This document shows positions 25,600 to 34,100 of a stretch of DNA of 58,494 nucleotides, piece by piece. Positions within the stretch are counted from its first letter, which is position 1, and each line of letters begins with the position of its first letter. The DNA lies in NCBI GenBank assembly GCA_903837355.1, contig CAILUI010000076.1:1-58494 (forward strand), written 5' to 3'. Made by a program: the position numbers and the translations under genes. Under the pieces are notes generated by a model. That model saw only the letters and a list, made by a program, of their open reading frames with translations, made no database searches and was not told the origin of the DNA. Source of the DNA: an uncultured Victivallales bacterium. Lineage in GTDB: Bacteria > Verrucomicrobiota > Lentisphaeria > Oligosphaerales > JAFGRS01.

Positions 25600-26193
25600 A
25601 TGAAAGCAGTGGCATTCAACGGCAGTCCGCGGCAGGGCGGCAATACGGAGCTGCTGCTGCGGACGGTGCTGGAACCGATCGCGGCCGCGGGCATCGAGAC
25701 CGAGCTCGTGCAGGTGGGCGGCCGCGCCATTCGCGGCTGCACGGCCTGTTTCCGTTGTACGGAGACCAAAGACAGACGCTGTGTGGTGTCCGGGGATATT
25801 CTGAACGACTGCCTGGCGAAGATGATCGCGGCGGATGCCATCATCCTGGGCTCGCCCACCTACTTCGCGGACATGTCGAGCGAGATGAAGGCGCTGATCG
25901 ACCGGGCCGGCTTCGTCTCGTTCGCCAACGGGGGCCTCTTCGCCCGCAAGATCGGGGCAGCCGTGGTGGCCGTGCGCCGGGGCGGCGCAACCCATGTGCT
26001 CGACTCGATCAACCACATGTTCCTCATGTCACGGATGATCGTCCCCGGTTCGACCTACTGGAACTTCGGCTTCGGCCTCCAGAAGGGCGATGCCGCCAAC
26101 GACCAGGAGGGCCTGGCCAACATGCGCGACCTGGGCGAGAGCATCGCCTGGCTGGTCAAGGCGACGGCCGCCGGCCGGGCCCCGGCGGCGTGA
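25600..26193 (+). CDS. Flavodoxin-like NAD(P)H:FMN oxidoreductase family protein
   Basis: 197 residues beginning MKAVAFNGSPRQGGNTE, the FMN-phosphate-binding loop of the multimeric flavodoxin/WrbA-like family. GCTACFRC (about 47-54) supplies a CxxCxxC cysteine cluster seen in iron-sulfur flavoproteins, and GSPTYFADMSSEMKALIDR is the second FMN-contacting loop. It probably moves electrons in the cytoplasm. It follows aguA by 62 bp on the same strand and precedes the DUF1284-like gene; the metabolic link is unclear. Confidence 0.85.
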   Translation: MKAVAFNGSPRQGGNTELLLRTVLEPIAAAGIETELVQVGGRAIRGCTACFRCTETKDRRCVVSGDILNDCLAKMIAADAIILGSPTYFADMSSEMKALIDRAGFVSFANGGLFARKIGAAVVAVRRGGATHVLDSINHMFLMSRMIVPGSTYWNFGFGLQKGDAANDQEGLANMRDLGESIAWLVKATAAGRAPAA

Positions 26194-26225
26194 AGCCGAT
26201 CGCCTGACCCACGGGAACCGCCCCT

Positions 26226-27224
26226 ATGTCCTACCCCGGCAAGATGCGCGCCGACGGCCTCAGCGACGCCCCGGCACTGGCGCTGCCAGCGCGGCACTTG
26301 CTCGGGATGGCCTGCGTCTGCGGCGGCGCCGACTGCCCGTTGTTCGCGACGCCGACTGCGGGGTCGGCGCTGCTGGCGCAGTTCCAGGCCGATCCCGCCC
26401 TCGCCATCCGCCTGACCTCCGACGCCGACCGCATCCCCCACTACACCCAGCTCGGGGTCGGTGACTACGCGCGTCTTGACCGCAAGGGCCTGCTCAACCG
26501 CAAGCGCGACCTCGACCTGTTGCAGCGCCTCGGCCTGGTGCCCGGCGACACGCGGCGCGCGCGCTACCTCTATGAACTGCTCTTCCAGCGCGTCGAGACG
26601 CCCTACGGCATCTGCGCCAGCGAGATGCCCAACTGGGAGGGCTGCCCCCTGGCCCGCAGCGGCGCCTACGAACGTGTCCGCGCCCAAGGCTGGACGGCGC
26701 TGGTGTACGACCGGCCGGCGGCAGACAAGGCGGAAGCACGCCGGCTCAGCGTCGAGCGCATCCGCCACGACCCCGTGCTCCGCGTCCGCCCGCACCACCT
26801 CCTGTGCCTGAGCTGCTGGGTCGGCAGCAGCGGCGGCGAGGGCCCGCGCCAGAACGACACCCTCGACGAGATCTGGCACCGCATCTGCCGCGATCCCGCG
26901 GTCGAGATCGAACTGGTCGAGGGCAACTGCGAGGCCTGCCACTGCTGCGACGGCTTCCACCCCGAGTCCACCCGCTGCGTCCACGCCGGCGGCCTCATCC
27001 GCGACTACAAGAAGGACCTCGACGTGCTCCAGCAGCTCGGACTCCTGCCGGGCGCCCGCATGAACGCGCGGGAACTCCTGCTGCTGATCTACGCCCGCAT
27101 CCCCACGACCACGGCCGTCTGCGGCTACGGCACCGGCGCAGTCACCTCCCCGGAGTGGTCGGTCTGCAGCGGACCAGAAGGCAATCCCGGCTACATCAAG
27201 GCGCGCCAGACCGTGCGCTTCTGA
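26226..27224 (+). CDS. Internally duplicated DUF1284-like cysteine-rich protein
   Basis: 332 residues made of two related halves. The C-terminal half (about 190-330) follows the DUF1284 pattern: VRPHHLLCLSCW, IELVEGNCEACHCC, DYKKDLDVLQQLGLLPG, CGYGTG and a final SPEWSVCSGPEGNPGY. The N-terminal half (about 20-160) repeats the order with LPARHLLGMACVCGG, RKRDLDLLQRLGLVPG, YGICASEM and PNWEGCPLARSGAY. The conserved Cys residues suggest a metal or Fe-S site, as proposed for the family. Known members are usually a single domain of about 130-150 residues, so the fusion is unusual. Function unknown. Confidence 0.7.
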   Translation: MSYPGKMRADGLSDAPALALPARHLLGMACVCGGADCPLFATPTAGSALLAQFQADPALAIRLTSDADRIPHYTQLGVGDYARLDRKGLLNRKRDLDLLQRLGLVPGDTRRARYLYELLFQRVETPYGICASEMPNWEGCPLARSGAYERVRAQGWTALVYDRPAADKAEARRLSVERIRHDPVLRVRPHHLLCLSCWVGSSGGEGPRQNDTLDEIWHRICRDPAVEIELVEGNCEACHCCDGFHPESTRCVHAGGLIRDYKKDLDVLQQLGLLPGARMNARELLLLIYARIPTTTAVCGYGTGAVTSPEWSVCSGPEGNPGYIKARQTVRF

Positions 27225-27298
27225 GAGACTCGGCAGTCTGCGGGGCCAGCAATGCCACTAACGCTCTGGCCGCACCCTCGGCTGCAGACGCGCACGTA

Positions 27299-27368
27299 GG
27301 TCGGGGGTGCCAGTACCCGACCCCGGCCGCGAGCTCGGCGTGCGACCGGCAATCGCCCCGCGCCGCCA
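27299..27368 (+). repeat. Dispersed 59-bp repeat copy A with adjacent hairpin
   Basis: Bases 27310-27368 match the reverse complement of 36404-36462 at 54 of 59 positions. A 7-bp inverted repeat, GGTCGGG (27299-27305) and CCCGACC (27316-27322), overlaps its left edge in this copy only. It occupies the gap between the DUF1284-like gene and the vapBC-1 promoter. No coding sense is seen in 27225-27427. Confidence 0.75.
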
Positions 27369-27427
27369 AGCGGAACGCCAAAGCCAATAGCATTGGGGGG
27401 GGGCCAGGCCCGCGGCAAGGTGGCCCC

Positions 27428-27476
27428 TTGACGCCGGCGGAGGAATGAACCATAATAAGGGCGACCCCTATTAAGG
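27428..27476 (+). promoter_or_regulatory. vapBC-1 promoter with overlapping inverted-repeat operator
   Basis: -35 TTGACG (27428-27433), exactly 17 nt, and -10 CATAAT (27451-27456): a very good sigma-70 match. An inverted repeat AATAAGGG..CCCCTATT, one mismatch, overlaps the -10 and start region, followed by a partial CCCTATTAAGGG palindrome. This is where a VapB autorepressor would be expected to bind. The vapB ATG is at 27503. Confidence 0.7.
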
Positions 27477-27502
27477 GTGCCACTACCGGGGGCTGCCTCA
27501 CC

Positions 27503-27736
27503 ATGTCGAACATCACCTTGAGCGTAGACGACGCCGTGATCCGCAAAGTGCGCAAGATCGCGGTGGACAAGAACACGACGTTGACGGCCATGGTGCGAGA
27601 TTACCTGAGTTCGGTCGCGGCCCAGGATGCCGCCACGCGGGACCAGGTCGCGAACGAACTGCGTGAGAGCTTCGGCCGCTACAGCGTGGATATGGGGGAG
27701 CACACGTGGACGCGGGAGGATCTGCATGAGCGCTAA
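27503..27736 (+). CDS. vapB: VapB-type antitoxin (ribbon-helix-helix-like)
   Basis: 77 residues, usual antitoxin size. The N terminus MSNITLSVDDAVIRKVRKIA has the beta-strand then helix pattern of ribbon-helix-helix DNA binders, and the C-terminal part (SFGRYSVDMGEHTWTREDLHE) would wrap the toxin. It overlaps the PIN toxin start by 11 nt, as is common for VapBC. It likely neutralises VapC and represses its own promoter at the inverted repeat upstream. Confidence 0.8.
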   Translation: MSNITLSVDDAVIRKVRKIAVDKNTTLTAMVRDYLSSVAAQDAATRDQVANELRESFGRYSVDMGEHTWTREDLHER

Positions 27737-28154
27737 GGTCTTCTTCGACACCAATGTGCTCGTGTACGCCTATGACCGCGGGAATCCCGCCAAGCAGAGC
27801 GCCGCGCAACGGCTCATCGAACAGAACCTGCTGGCGGAGACCGGATGCCTGTCCGCACAGGTGCTGAGCGAGTTCTACGTCACCGTCACGCGCAAACTGC
27901 CAGTCCCGCTGACGCCGGCAGCGGCGGCCGCCGTCGTGCACCTCTTCAGCCGGATGCCGGTTACCGAGATCGACGTGAGCTTGGTCCACCGGGCCATGGA
28001 GGCGCAACGGCGGCACGCGATCTCGTACTGGGATGCACTGATCGTCGCGGCCGCGGAACGGGCCGGCTGCGCCGCGATCCTGTCGGAAGACCTCGCGGCG
28101 GGCCACGCCTACCTCGGCGTCCCGGTGCTCAACCCGTTCTCAGGCCCCCGCTGA
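27726..28154 (+). CDS. vapC: PIN-domain toxin, VapC family
   Basis: 142 residues from the ATG overlapping vapB. PIN-domain acidic residues are visible: FFDTNVLVYA (Asp8), LSEFYV (Glu), YWDALIVAAA (Asp) and ILSEDL (Asp). These form the Mg-dependent RNase site; family members cut tRNA or rRNA. The last 15 bp overlap the 3' end of the second, opposite-strand PIN toxin. Confidence 0.87.
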   Translation: MSAKVFFDTNVLVYAYDRGNPAKQSAAQRLIEQNLLAETGCLSAQVLSEFYVTVTRKLPVPLTPAAAAAVVHLFSRMPVTEIDVSLVHRAMEAQRRHAISYWDALIVAAAERAGCAAILSEDLAAGHAYLGVPVLNPFSGPR

Positions 28155-28550
28155 CGCCGGCTCCGGCCACACCCGGAGACCGTCAACGACGGCAAAGTGC
28201 TGGTCGTAGGTCACCAGGACGGCGCCGGTTTCCAGGCACTGGGACGCGACCCACACGTCATTAATGGGAAGCGGTTTGCCCTTCGCATCGAGGGCGCTCT
28301 TGACACGGCCAAAGCAGTTGCCCGTATCGCGGCTGACCGGTAGGATCTCCACGGTCGGCCGGGCGAGAAAGCGCTCGAGCAACGCCAGGTTCTCGGCGTA
28401 GCGGCTGCCGCCTCGGAACCCGGCCTCAAGCTCGCCGATGACGATGGCCGAGGCATAGACGCAGTCCGCTTTGGCCAGGATCTCGAGGATCTCCTGGTCA
28501 CCACGGAACAGCGCCGCAAAGGCGTTGGTGTCAAGGAGGACCGCCTTCAC
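28140..28550 (-). CDS. vapC: PIN-domain toxin, second VapC
   Basis: 136 residues. The start is a GTG overlapping the antitoxin stop by 4 nt (GTGA), with AGGA-type sequence upstream inside the antitoxin gene. The PIN residues AVLLDTNAFAALF, VIGELEAGF, INDVWVASQ and LVTYDQHF are present. It is only distantly similar to the first VapC, so this is a separate module, not a recent duplicate. Its 3' end overlaps that of the first toxin by 15 bp. Confidence 0.87.
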   Translation of the reverse strand: MKAVLLDTNAFAALFRGDQEILEILAKADCVYASAIVIGELEAGFRGGSRYAENLALLERFLARPTVEILPVSRDTGNCFGRVKSALDAKGKPLPINDVWVASQCLETGAVLVTYDQHFAVVDGLRVWPEPASAGA

Positions 28551-28801
28551 TGCCAGTCCTCCGCGTCAACCCTGGCAAGGTCGGCCGTAGCGGCCTTGAA
28601 GACACGCGCCTCGGCCGCGCTCCAGACGCCCGCGAACTCCGCGAAGTCCGCCCGGTGGTCTGCCGCCTGAGCCTTGACCCCGACGCGCTCGGCAAGCAGT
28701 TCCTTGACCGTCTGGTTCAGGCTCTTGCCTTGTTGGCGCGCCCGAGCGCGAATCCGCTTCTCAACGGCCGGCTCCAGAGCGTGTATGGTGATGATGCTCA
28801 T
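28547..28801 (-). CDS. vapB: VapB/FitA-type antitoxin, second module
   Basis: 84 residues from the ATG at 28801, with GGAG 8 nt upstream; longer versions start inside the operator and are unlikely. MSIITIHALEPAVEKRIRARARQQ and GKSLNQTVKELLAERVG fit a ribbon-helix-helix domain. The rest is an acidic or hydrophobic toxin-binding tail. It is coupled to the GTG of the toxin. Confidence 0.8.
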   Translation of the reverse strand: MSIITIHALEPAVEKRIRARARQQGKSLNQTVKELLAERVGVKAQAADHRADFAEFAGVWSAAEARVFKAATADLARVDAEDWQ

Positions 28802-28843
28802 GCGCGTGACTCCACCCGGCGCTCGGCTCGTGTGATGCATTTC

Positions 28844-28860
28844 TGATGTACTATACATCA
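28844..28860 (-). promoter_or_regulatory. Perfect palindromic operator over the vapBC-2 promoter
   Basis: TGATGTA (28844-28850), 3-bp centre, TACATCA (28854-28860): a perfect inverted repeat. On the minus strand it contains TATAGT, a good -10 element, about 45 bp before the antitoxin ATG. A partial second half-site (TGATG at 28833-28837) lies nearby. A -35 candidate TTGTCG is 19 nt away, so the spacing is long. Confidence 0.6.
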
Positions 28861-28980
28861 TCCCTGGCCGGCGGCGACAAGCGTCGGGACAGGGCCCGTG
28901 CCGCGCGCGACGTAGACAAGAACGGCCGGCCAGCGGTCTTCATAGGGTGACAAGGCCCGTTGGCGGAGATGCACAGGCGC

Positions 28981-29073
28981 ATGGACGAAGACCTCGCCAA
29001 GACCATCCGTGACCGCTTGCGCGCCGACGATCCCGCGGCCCTGGCCTTGCTCTACGATGCGTGCGTCGACCAG
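28981..29073 (+). pseudogene. Possible 5' remnant of an ECF-type sigma factor gene
   Basis: The ATG at 28981 begins MDEDLAKTIRDRLRADDPAALALLYDA, which resembles the start of ECF sigma factors (acidic N terminus, then DPAALALLYD). A GGAG lies upstream. The resemblance stops after about 30 residues and no sigma region 2 core follows. The frame runs on into the ADP-ribosylglycohydrolase-like gene, whose real start is 29311. The rest of 29074-29310 shows nothing recognisable. It may be chance; confidence is low. Confidence 0.25.
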
Positions 29074-29310
29074 CCGCGAGCGCACTGTGGACCCGGCACT
29101 ATGGTATGGTGCGACGGCACGCACTATCTGCTGCTGGCCTCGTCCTCGACCGCCGCGGCGCAACACGGTTTCCAGGTGGAGGCGGCTGGACGGGAGTACA
29201 GTCTCCACGCCCAGCAGGACGTGGAGCCCAGTGACGTTGGGGCCGGCCCGGCTGCGCTCGGCCAGGGCACCTGGGGCGGCGTCCCGCCCATCGGAGAGAA
29301 GGGCTGTGCA

Positions 29311-31170
29311 ATGACAAACATTCCGTATGACGCGTACCGGGCCAAGGTGTTCGGTTGCTGGCTGGGCAAGTCCATCGGCGGCACGCTCGGCGGGCCCTGG
29401 GAGGGGCGGACCCCACCCCGCGAGCTGACCTACTACGATCCAGTGCCGACGGCGATTCTCGAAAATGACGACCTGGACCTGCAGTTGGTGTGGCTGGCGC
29501 ACCTGCGCGAGTCGGGGTTCCCGATCACCGGGACCGTGTTCGCGCGGGCCTGGCCCGAGAACATCCAAGCCTGGCCGGACGAGTATGGCGTGTGCATACG
29601 GAACCTCGCCCACGGCTTGCGGCCGCCACTGAGCGGCGCCTACGATAACGGCTTCACCGCCGGCATGGGCGCCGCCATCCGCACCGAGCTCTGGGCTTGC
29701 CTGGCCCCGGGCGACCCGGCCCTGGCGCGCCGTCTGGCCCGTGAGGACGCCCGCTCCGACCATGCCGGCGAAGGGGTGTACGCGGCGGAGTTCCTGGCCA
29801 CCATCGAAAGCCTGGCCTTCGTCGAGTCCGACCGGGACCGCCTCCTTGACGCTGGCCTGCAGGCGATTCCGGCGCTGAGTCGGGTGGCGCAAACCGTGCG
29901 CTTCGTGCAGGAGGAGTGGGCGCGGCAACCCAACCGCGCCGCGGTCTTCGAGCGGCTCAACCAGGTCCACGGCCAGCAGAACTTCACCGACGTGGCGATC
30001 AACCTGGCCATCGTCGTCCTCGGCTGGTATGCCGGTGGCGGCGACTTCGGCCGCTCCATCCTGGCCGCGGTCAACTGCGGCTATGACGCCGACTGCACCT
30101 GCGCGACCCTCGGTGCCATCCTCGGGCTGATCGCCCCGCAGAGCATCGGCGAGGAATGGAAGAAGCCCATCGGCGAGAAGGTCGCGATCGGCGGCTACAT
30201 CACCGGCATCGCGGCGCCTGCGACTTTGGCTGATCTGACCGATGTCACCGGGGACCTGGCGCAGAAGGCGCTCGCGTTCTACCGTTCGCCCGTCCGTCTG
30301 ACCCAGGCGCCGAGGCCGCGGACGGCCGGTGTGGAGCGCTACCCCGCCGGCGCCGCACGCGTCCTGCGGACGCTGCCCGTGCCTGACTCGGCCAGCGTCC
30401 TGGCCGACTACCCGCTCCATATCCGGCTCGACTACCCGGCCGCCGTGCGCGTCGCGCCGGGCCAGCCGGGGCGCTTCTGCCTGGTCGCAACCAACCCGAC
30501 CCGCCAGGCGATCGAGACGACCATCACCCTGCGCGCACCCCTCGGCTGGCAGCTTGGGCGACGCACCAGACTGCGGGCGCTGATCGCGCCCCAGGCCAGC
30601 GTGTCACTGCCGTTCACCGCCACGCCGACGGACGGCGCCTGGCGGCCGTACACCTCCGCACTCGGCGTGCGCTGCAGCCTGAACGGCGTCGTCCAGGAAC
30701 TGTCCGCCGGTCTGCTGATGACGATCCCGGTCGCCGTCTGGAGCGTCGACGCGGTCACGGACAAGGAACCGCAGTGCCCCGCCGCGGCGCCGTGCGTGGA
30801 GGCTACCTCGCACATCCTCGATCTGGCACCGTATGCGCACGCGGGCCGAGTGCTGGTCGCGCAGGTGGAGTGCAAGGACTTCATCTCCCGCGACTCGAAG
30901 CGCCGTTTCGTGGTCCAGGCCGCGGCGGCAACGACGGTGTGGATCAACGGGGCGAAGGTCCTGGCCCACGACGGCACCTGGCACGTCGGGGCGCTGCACC
31001 GGGCTGAGAACACCTGCGCCGACGTCGTGGTCACCTCGCCGGTGCGCCTCACGGTAGCCGTCTGCGGCGGCACTCCGGGAGCGCTCTTCCACGCCATCGG
31101 CGAACTGACGGGCAACTGCAACCGCTGGGCCGCGCTGGTCGAATACCGTCGCCCCGAGGGTCTCGCATGA
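29311..31170 (+). CDS. ADP-ribosylglycohydrolase (DraG/ARH)-like protein with C-terminal beta domain
   Basis: 619 residues. The ATG at 29311 starts YRAKVFGCWLGKSIGGTLGGPWEG, the classic N terminus of the family; upstream in-frame sequence is unrelated. Metal-site motifs are ENDDLDLQ (Asp53/54) and CGYDADCTCATLGAILGLI (Asp259/261). Residues ~395-619 form an extra beta-rich domain with a TTITLRAPLGW-type sandwich and a SRDSKRRFVVQ..TTVWINGAKV segment like those in carbohydrate-binding modules. The stop overlaps the next secreted gene by 4 nt. Related proteins in polysaccharide loci may cut N- or O-glycosidic bonds of ribosyl or other sugars; the substrate here is unknown. Confidence 0.8.
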   Translation: MTNIPYDAYRAKVFGCWLGKSIGGTLGGPWEGRTPPRELTYYDPVPTAILENDDLDLQLVWLAHLRESGFPITGTVFARAWPENIQAWPDEYGVCIRNLAHGLRPPLSGAYDNGFTAGMGAAIRTELWACLAPGDPALARRLAREDARSDHAGEGVYAAEFLATIESLAFVESDRDRLLDAGLQAIPALSRVAQTVRFVQEEWARQPNRAAVFERLNQVHGQQNFTDVAINLAIVVLGWYAGGGDFGRSILAAVNCGYDADCTCATLGAILGLIAPQSIGEEWKKPIGEKVAIGGYITGIAAPATLADLTDVTGDLAQKALAFYRSPVRLTQAPRPRTAGVERYPAGAARVLRTLPVPDSASVLADYPLHIRLDYPAAVRVAPGQPGRFCLVATNPTRQAIETTITLRAPLGWQLGRRTRLRALIAPQASVSLPFTATPTDGAWRPYTSALGVRCSLNGVVQELSAGLLMTIPVAVWSVDAVTDKEPQCPAAAPCVEATSHILDLAPYAHAGRVLVAQVECKDFISRDSKRRFVVQAAAATTVWINGAKVLAHDGTWHVGALHRAENTCADVVVTSPVRLTVAVCGGTPGALFHAIGELTGNCNRWAALVEYRRPEGLA

Positions 31171-34100
31171 ACCGAGCCAAGATCGCGGTCGTGGGAATCG
31201 CGGGCCTGTCGATGCTCTGCCTGACGGCGCCGGCGGCGCCACTGCAGCCGGATGCGAGCCTGGTCTTCTACGCACCGTTCGACGGTACGGCGACGGCCAC
31301 CTTCAGCAACGGCGGGAACGGCATCCCGGTGACCGCATCGGGGATTCGCTTCGTCGAGGGCATTCGCGGCCAGGCCGTCCACGTGGGGGGGAACGGCGAC
31401 GCGCCCGCCGCCCTGGAGTACGACGCCACCGGGCTCTTCCAGGCGGAAACCGGCACGGTGATGTTCTGGGTGCGGCCGGACTGGGACGGCTACTTCACCG
31501 AACTGGACCAGAACAACATCTACCCCCTGTTCTCGGCAGACAGCGGCACCGATAGCCGGGTCAAACTCTTCATGTGGCACTGGCTGCGCTGCGATTTCAA
31601 GGACGCCGTCACCACCACCCCGATCATGGTCGAGCAGCGCTGCCGGTTCGCCTGGATGCGCGGTGACTGGTGGCATATCGCCCTGACCTGGGAGCGCGGC
31701 AAGGACAAGGCGGCATGCCTCTACGTCAACGGCGTCCAGAGCGCCCAGGCCGCCGACCTGAATCTGGCGGACACGCAGCGCTTCGCGGTAGGCAGTGCCA
31801 AGGCCAATGCCGCCTTCGATGAGTTCAGCCTGCGGCGGCGGGCACTGGCGCCGGCGGAGATCATGGCGATCTACCGCGAGTCGGCGCCATGGGACTATGC
31901 CCTGGAGAGGCGCTACCTGCGCGCCGACCGAGCCGAGGAACTGGTGCTCGAACTGGCGCCGGGACAGGGCAGTCCCACGCGCCTCGCAGGCCGCCTGACC
32001 CTCCGCCTGCTGGCCGATGCGGACGGCCGGGTGGTGACCCAGTTGCCGGCCGCGGCGATCAAGGGGGACAAACGCCAGACCGTCACGCTGCCGGTGCCAG
32101 CACTGCCGGAAGGCGCCTATCGCCTGGAGTGCGTCCTGACCACGGCCGCGGCGCGCTGGCAGCGCAGCTTCCCAGTGACCGTCTACCGCCAGCGCAAAGC
32201 CCCGCCGAGCTCGCGGCAGGATGTCGCCCGCGGCGAGCCGCTGGCCAGTATCGACTGTACCAAAGAGGAGAACGGCTTCATCGCCAGCGGGCCGACCCAG
32301 GTGAAAGCCCTGGCCAGCGGCGCCGCCTACCGCGAAGCAGGAAGCGGCAAGTGGGACCGCTTTGCCTACGAGGTGGCGATCCCCGGTGCCGACGGGACGC
32401 CGGTCCTGCTCGAGGTGACCTGGCCGGACGATGGCGAGCGCGCCATGGGGCTCTACATGATCGTCGAGGCCAAGAGCGTGCAGCACCGGGATCGGCTGGC
32501 CGGCGGCATCCAGTGCGGCGGCGAATACGCGAACTCCGCGGCCATGCAGGTCACGCGCTACCTGTTCTACCCCTCGGCGGAGCGCTACCTGTTCGAGGTG
32601 CGCACCCTGGTTCCAGGCCTGCCCGCAGCCGTGGCCAAACTCGACATCTACCGCGTGGGCGAACGCCTGCCCAAGCTGGCGGTTACCGCTCCGCCTGGCC
32701 TGCCGGCGCGCCGGTTGGGGCATCTCGATGAGGACCAGAGCTTCGAGATGCTGATGGCGCCGCTCGACAGCCGCTTCCCGAAGAGCCCGCTGCCCTACGG
32801 CTACCCGGTGCAGGTCATCGAGCAACTGCTCGACTACTTTGACTACACCGGGCAGCAGGGGATGTCCTACGCCTTGCTCCGCTACTTCTGGTCGCATCCG
32901 GACGCGGGGCCGATCAACAACACCAACACCTCGCTGCGCAGCACGGGCTGGGTGCTGCTCCTGCTGGACATGATGGCGGCGCGCGGTCAGTACCTGCTGG
33001 GCAGCATCAACCTCTGGACCGTGCCGCTGCCGCCGGGGTGCCCGGACGGGCTGGCCGAGCGCATCTCACAGGATTACTTCAGCCGCGACCGCGACGGCAA
33101 GCCAACGGTGCAGGGCGAACTGCCCCTCGCCGGCTTCGGCACCGAAACCGCCGGCTTCGGCAACAACCCGACGCACCCGGCGGTGCGTGATGCGTTCTTC
33201 GAACAGCTCAACGAGCTCCTACGGCGCTATGGCCAGCACCCGGCGTTCGCCGGCCTTGAGCTGTGGTGCGCGCCTTCATCGCCCTTCCTGTTCGGCTCCC
33301 TCGAGCAGGGCTATGACGACCGCACCGTATCCGAGTTCGAGAAAGACACCGGCCTCCGCGTTCCGGCCGCCGCGGGCGAGGGCCGCTTCGCGGCGCGTTA
33401 CACCTACCTGACCGGCCCCCAGCGCCCCGCCTGGCTGGCCTGGCGGGCAGCACGGACCAGCGACCTGCTCACCGCCGTCGACCGCGCCCTGCGGCGCTGC
33501 CGCAAAGACCTCCGCCTGCACCTCAACCTCAGCGGCTGGTACGGCCAAACCGAGGCCTTCCTCGGCCAGACGCAGAGCGAGGACGTCGACCTCAGTCGCT
33601 ATGCCTACGAGGCGCTGTCCCTCGACCTGCCGCGGCTGAAGCAGCTCTCCACCGTCACGCTTGCACCCGAGAAGGACGCGACCTACTACCGCTGGATCAA
33701 GCATTGGTACGGCGGCAAGGAGAGCATCACCACGGAACTCAACTGGAACGTGGAGAAGTTCCGCGTCTTCCGCAATGCCGGACGGAACGCCACCGCCATC
33801 TACCTGCGCTACTTCGAGTCCTTTATGAAGTCGCTCAAGCAGGATGTCTATCAGGCCTACTTCCAGAGCGCGGACGCCAAAGCCTGGGGCCGGAACTTCC
33901 TGCAGGATCCCGCCGTCGCCCTGGCGAGTCAGGATGCCGACTGGATCCTCGTCGGCGCCCAGCCGATCGGGACTAGCGGCCGCGATGCCGAAGCGCGCGA
34001 GTTCGCGCTCGCCTATGGCGCCCTGCCGGCGATCCCCTTCCGCGACGTCCCCGGCCTGGCGGATCCGGTCACGGTACGTTACGCCCATACCCGCAATGGA

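Noticed and set aside
30432..32897. Minus-strand ORF of 821 aa
   Set aside because: Antisense to two well-supported plus-strand genes with clear domains; its composition (Gly/Arg/Ala/Val-rich) is typical of a shadow.
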